Positions 60,345 through 64,000 of a stretch of 64,000 bases of DNA are shown here, in pieces; position 1 is the first letter of the stretch; the number at the start of each line of letters is the position of its first letter. This DNA is from Isochrysis galbana. Its lineage: Eukaryota; Haptophyta; Isochrysidales; Isochrysidaceae. The notes below the pieces were generated by a model, which was not told where the DNA came from, searched no databases, and saw nothing but the letters and a program-made list of their open reading frames with translations. A program made the translations under genes and the position numbers. The stretch covers positions 7,212,399-7,276,398 of the forward strand of contig CM030931.1 of the NCBI GenBank assembly GCA_018136815.1, written 5' to 3'.

Positions 60345-63300
60345 ATGACCCTCGTGTGTGCACGGGTGGCGAGAGAGGCGGCGGAGGTGAGGGAGCACGC
60401 GGGCGGGTGCACAGTCGAGCTAGGGGGTGGACTCAGCCTCTGCCTCACCGCGCTCGAGCTCGACATCATCCGCGTTGCGCTACGACCGCCGGGGAACTGC
60501 GAGAGACTCCGCCGAACGTGGATGGTCGCACCGGGCATGGACTCTCTCCCTGAGGAAGGGCGCGATAAGGAGTCTACAGAGGGGTTCCAAATGGTACCAA
60601 CTACGCTCGAACGCACCGAAGACGGCATGCTCCGCCTGTCCACCGGGCTGCTACGGGTGACGCTGCCACTGGCCCTTGGAGCTCCCCTGTGCCTGAGATT
60701 CTCGTGGTTTGATGAGCGCACGGGTGAGTGGCGGCTGCTCATGCAGGATCGCCCGACCGGAGCCTACTATTTTGACTCATCCGATGGACGGGCGCAGCAC
60801 TATATCTCTCGCCGCCGCGGCGACGCCTTCTATGGCTGTGGAGAGAGGAGCGGGCCGCTCGACCTCACTGGGCGGCGTATTGACATGCGGTGTGTCGATG
60901 CTATGGGGTACAGCGCTGCAAGCTCCGATCCGCTCTACAAGCATTGGCCATTCTACATTCGGAAGGCCGTCGTTGTGGAAATAGACTCCTCGGACTCTGC
61001 AGCAAAGGTCGAGCCATTGGGTCCAGCCGCCCACGGCGTTCCGCCTGGCTTGTGCTCATCCAATTCGGGTGGAGCTGCATACGGTGTTTTCTATGACTCG
61101 ATGGTACGGGCGACTTTTGATTTTGGTGCTGAGCTCAACAACTACCATGGCCTCTTCACATCTTATCAGGCCGAATGTGGATGTGATCTGGACTATTACG
61201 TCATCCTCGGACCGAGTATTCGCACGGTCAGCAGCCGGCGCCGGTGGTGCCCACTTGAGTTTTGCTTGGCGACGCGGCTGTCATGGGCTAACCTCTGCGC
61301 CTTCTTGTGTGCAGGTGACGGGGCGCTTCTCATGGCTCACAGGCCGCACGCTACTGCCCCCACGCTGGTCACTAGGGTATTCTGGATCAACAATGGCGTT
61401 CACTGATGCTCCTGATGCTCACGCACAGCTGCTTGGGTTTCTTGCGGATTGCGAAAAGCATGGCATCCCATGCTCATCATTTCAGCTCTCGAGTGGTTAT
61501 TCGTCGGATCCGTCGAAGGGCGGCAAGCGGTACGTCTTTGAATGGAATCGGTCGAAGGTGCCGGACCCTGCCGCGCTCGCATCCGCTTTTGAAGCGGCGG
61601 GCATTCGGCTGGCGGCCAATCTGAAGCCATGCTTGCTTACTGACCATCCGCAATACGAAAGCTGCGCAAGGTGCCCCGCATTGCCAAACATGATGCCCGT
61701 GTGCGGCCTGTAGCGGCAGCCTGGCCCATCCTAGGGGCCTCGAAGCCCCGCATAGCATGTTGTCGTTTCACCCCGCATTACGGTGCGTCAATCACCACCA
61801 TTGTCATTTGCGTCTAGGCAACGGCTCTTTGTACAACGCTCGGGTGCTGCAGCTGCCATGGAGGCACATGCCGCACATGGCGGCGCCGTCTTTTGGCCTT
61901 CAGGCACGAGTCGTGGTGTTTGGGCCCCCGAGCTTTCAATGTTTTGGGACGCGCGTGGTTCTCATCTCGACTTCACCAACCCCGACACTTCCGCGTGGTG
62001 GCGAAATCGTGTCCGGGAGGCGATCCTCAGCTACGGTATCACCTCCACATGGAATGACAACAACGAGTACGCCCTTGACGACGAGGACGCGGTCTGCCAC
62101 GGCTTTGGAATGGTTGCCCCGATCAAGCTCATGCGGCCCCTCATGGGGCTGCTCATGAGTCAAGCCTCCTGGCGTGCACAACTCGATCACTCCCAAGAGA
62201 CGCGGCCGTGGCTCATCTCTCGGTCTGGCATGCCAGGCATGCAAAGGTGAGCACGGTCAGCGCAGTCACCGGAAGAGAGCTCCCAGGAAAAATAGCGTTG
62301 GTTCACGGCAAGCCCCGCCGCCCCCCCCCGCCGTCGCCGCCGTCGCCCCCCCCCCTCCCCCCCTCCACCACCCCGCCCTGAAATCACGCTCACGTCCCAC
62401 TGATTGACGATTGTGATTTCAGGTACGTGCAGACGTGGTCTGGAGATAATTACACCGAATGGCAAACTCTGCGATACAACTTGCAAATGGGCCTAGGACT
62501 TGGGTTATCGGGTTGCTTCAACTTTGGGCATGACGTTGGTGGCTTCGCCGGCCCGCCACCCTCCCCAGAGCTTCTTGTGCGCTGGTTGCAAAACGGAATC
62601 TTCCATCCCCGCTTCACCATCCACTCATGGAATTCGGATGGCTCGGTCACCACCCCATGGATGTATCCGCATGTTATCCCCACGGTTCTCGCCACTATCC
62701 AGTTCCGCTATGCGTTGCTTCCATATCTGTACACATTGCTTCGTGCGGCTCGCGACTCCTACGAGCCGCCGCTCCGACCCATTTTCTACGACTATGAGGA
62801 GGACTCCAAGGCATGGCTGCCTTCCGACGACTTTATGTGCGGACCATCCCTACTGGTGGCGAATGTGATGGAAGAGGGCGCAAGGAGGCGACAGGTATAT
62901 TTGCCCGAGAATGGGGGGAGAGGTTGGTATAACTTTCACGAGGGGACACACATGGACGGAGGCCAAAGCGTCAACTTGGCAGCGCCACTGAATCGTATCC
63001 CGCTACTGGTTCCCGCTGGCGCTTGTATCCCTATGGGCGAGCCAAATGCGCGCACGGCTCTTGACGGAGGCGAGATCCGATACCTTCACGTCTTCCCATT
63101 CCCATCGGGCGCTGGATTCAATGGCGTCGAATTGTGCTATTCCTGGACCGAAGACGACGGTGTGAGCGATGCTGAGGCCAGAGGCGAGGTCGTAATCATC
63201 AACATTGCATTCCGCGGCGAGATCGAGGGCCTCTATTTGCGCGCCAGTGCACGCCGCCCAGCCGTGGAGATCAGAGGCGCCAAAGCTTGGAAGCCACCAA

Positions 63301-63437
63301 TTAAAACGATTCAAATCATCTTGCCTGTTGGGGAAACAAGGCCTGTGCGCTCGACTGACATTGATCCAGGGTTTGGCTTCGAGCTACTTGTTGGTGGTCT
63401 TCCAGCAGAGCCAACACCCAAGGCACGGAGAGAGTAG
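60345..63437 (+). CDS. GH31 alpha-glucosidase-like glycoside hydrolase, four exons
   Basis: Exons 60345-61226, 61315-61670, 61818-62246 and 62423-63437 join in frame to about 893 aa. Catalytic domain blocks: RRRGDAFYGCGERSGPLDLT, YKHWPFYI, GVFYDS, LTGRTLLPPRWSLGYSGSTM, then the nucleophile Asp in STWNDNNEYALDD, SRSGMPGMQRYVQTWSGDN, and the acid/base Asp in FNFGHDVGGFAG, followed by RWLQNGIFHPRFTIHSWNSD and the C-terminal beta domains. These are GH31 hallmarks; members release alpha-glucose from starch, glycogen or glycoprotein glycans. There is no clear signal peptide, so a cytosolic enzyme is likely. Start alternatives are ATG 60254 or 60264; 60345 precedes the first conserved-looking stretch. 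Ends 52 bp before the assembly gap. Confidence 0.95.
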
Positions 63438-63489
63438 TCCCCTCAATTGCCTGTTTTTTTTACGGGCGTGCATCTCGAATCCTAGACGT

Positions 63490-63589
63490 NNNNNNNNNNN
63501 NNNNNNNNNNNNNNNNNNNNNNNNNNNNNNNNNNNNNNNNNNNNNNNNNNNNNNNNNNNNNNNNNNNNNNNNNNNNNNNNNNNNNNNNN
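63490..63589. other. Assembly gap (100 N)
   Basis: Exactly 100 Ns, the usual placeholder for a scaffold gap of unknown size. Linkage of the last 411 bp to the rest depends on scaffolding. Confidence 1.
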
Positions 63590-64000
63590 CCACCATATGA
63601 AGAGTTTGTTCCACCCCCGTCGTCGACGTACTCGTACCCCAAGCGTAACTTCGTTCCACCTCCGACCGCCACCGTCGGCGCCGCCCAAATCATGGACCAA
63701 CAAGTCCAGATCGAGGCTCTCCGCGGCGCTGTCGACCGCCTTCGAGTCCTCTACCCTCCAAGCCGCCCAAGCGCCACGAAGAATTTCAGCGAGAGGTGGG
63801 GGTCTACCTTCAAAGCGCGATACTCAACATTCTACAGGCCACGCGGCACTACGACTTCGTCTCGAGTCGAAACTTCGCCACCCCGCTTGTGGAAGAAGGA
63901 GACACCTCCATTGGTGCTCCCCCTGCCTCGGTCAAGCTCCCTTCTCAATCTTTGCCCGCCGCGCCGTTCTCCGTTCCGCCGAATTCGATTTCCGATCCCG
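63590..64000 (+). CDS. Gag-like element protein, partial at window edge
   Basis: Plus strand reads PPYEEFVPPPSSTYSYPKRN, AAQIMDQQVQIEALRGAVDR; after a frame change near 63760 it continues HEEFQREVGVYLQSAILNIL then HYDFVSSRNFATPLVEEGD. The PPYEEF segment matches PPYEEYAPPPRSGY in the ORF of the LTR element at 17570-18574. Open at the right edge. The frame change is either an indel or a splice I cannot resolve. Confidence 0.4.

Overview
The window is nuclear DNA of a GC-rich, intron-bearing unicellular eukaryote. It is most likely an alga with a secondary (complex) plastid, such as a haptophyte or heterokont. Every multi-exon gene I could join has GT-AG introns, mostly 75-250 bp. Several soluble proteins (siroheme/heme-pathway methyltransferase, a WHEP-tailed protein, a DEAD-box helicase) start with a cleavable-looking signal peptide followed by a basic or Pro-rich stretch, as expected for complex-plastid import. 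No bacterial operon logic is visible. A 100-N scaffold gap lies at 63490-63589. The taxonomic placement is inference.

Layout. 0.2-1.4 kb: aldo/keto reductase (-). 1.9-3.9 kb: an AT-richer island with a membrane-anchored triple-knottin protein, two inverted fragments related to one ankyrin-like module, a third ankyrin-like scrap and a frameshifted unknown gene. 4.8-7.4 kb: five-exon sugar/inositol transporter (-). 9.6-13.3 kb: five nearly identical ~780-bp tandem units with tRNA-like A/B boxes. 14.5-15.6 kb: uroporphyrinogen-III C-methyltransferase (-). 16.8-19.2 kb: a complete small LTR element with a 5-bp target duplication. 21.8-23.8 kb: fumarylacetoacetase-family protein with a C-terminal membrane segment. 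25.4-26.3 kb: plastid-targeted WHEP-tailed protein. 27-33 kb: repeats around a small plastid/membrane protein (29.7-30.4 kb). 33.7-35.2 kb: 3' part of a LINE-like element. 35.4-38.7 kb: three unrecognised proteins. 40.5-41.6 kb: secreted transglutaminase-like protein. 42.7-44.3 kb: UBA+PUB protein. 45.3-46.6 kb: IS5-type transposase and a companion ORF. 49.1-49.8 kb: candidate RNA polymerase I subunit. 51.9-54.7 kb: six-exon DEAD-box helicase. 57.9-59.2 kb: four-exon SFT2 membrane-traffic protein. 60.3-63.4 kb: four-exon GH31 alpha-glucosidase. 63.6-64.0 kb: edge of a gag-like element related to the one at 17-18.6 kb.

Much of the intergenic DNA is repeats. I separate (A) a dispersed family of 120-150-bp submodules ending in a conserved ~55-bp block; (B) a GC-rich ~800-bp family ending at a TATAAAAGTAGG box; (C) a related family that serves as the LTR insertion site; (D) short elements with TAGGGCGGTCAAAC termini; and LINE-like 3' ends closing in TTAAGAAGTTTT or AATCTTCAGAAGTTTT. 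The host genes are ordinary housekeeping functions on both strands with no evident shared pathway. The most notable material is the LTR element with palindromic 16-mer arrays and an empty-site paralogue in the same window, the tandem Pol III-like repeat array, and the knottin/ankyrin island.
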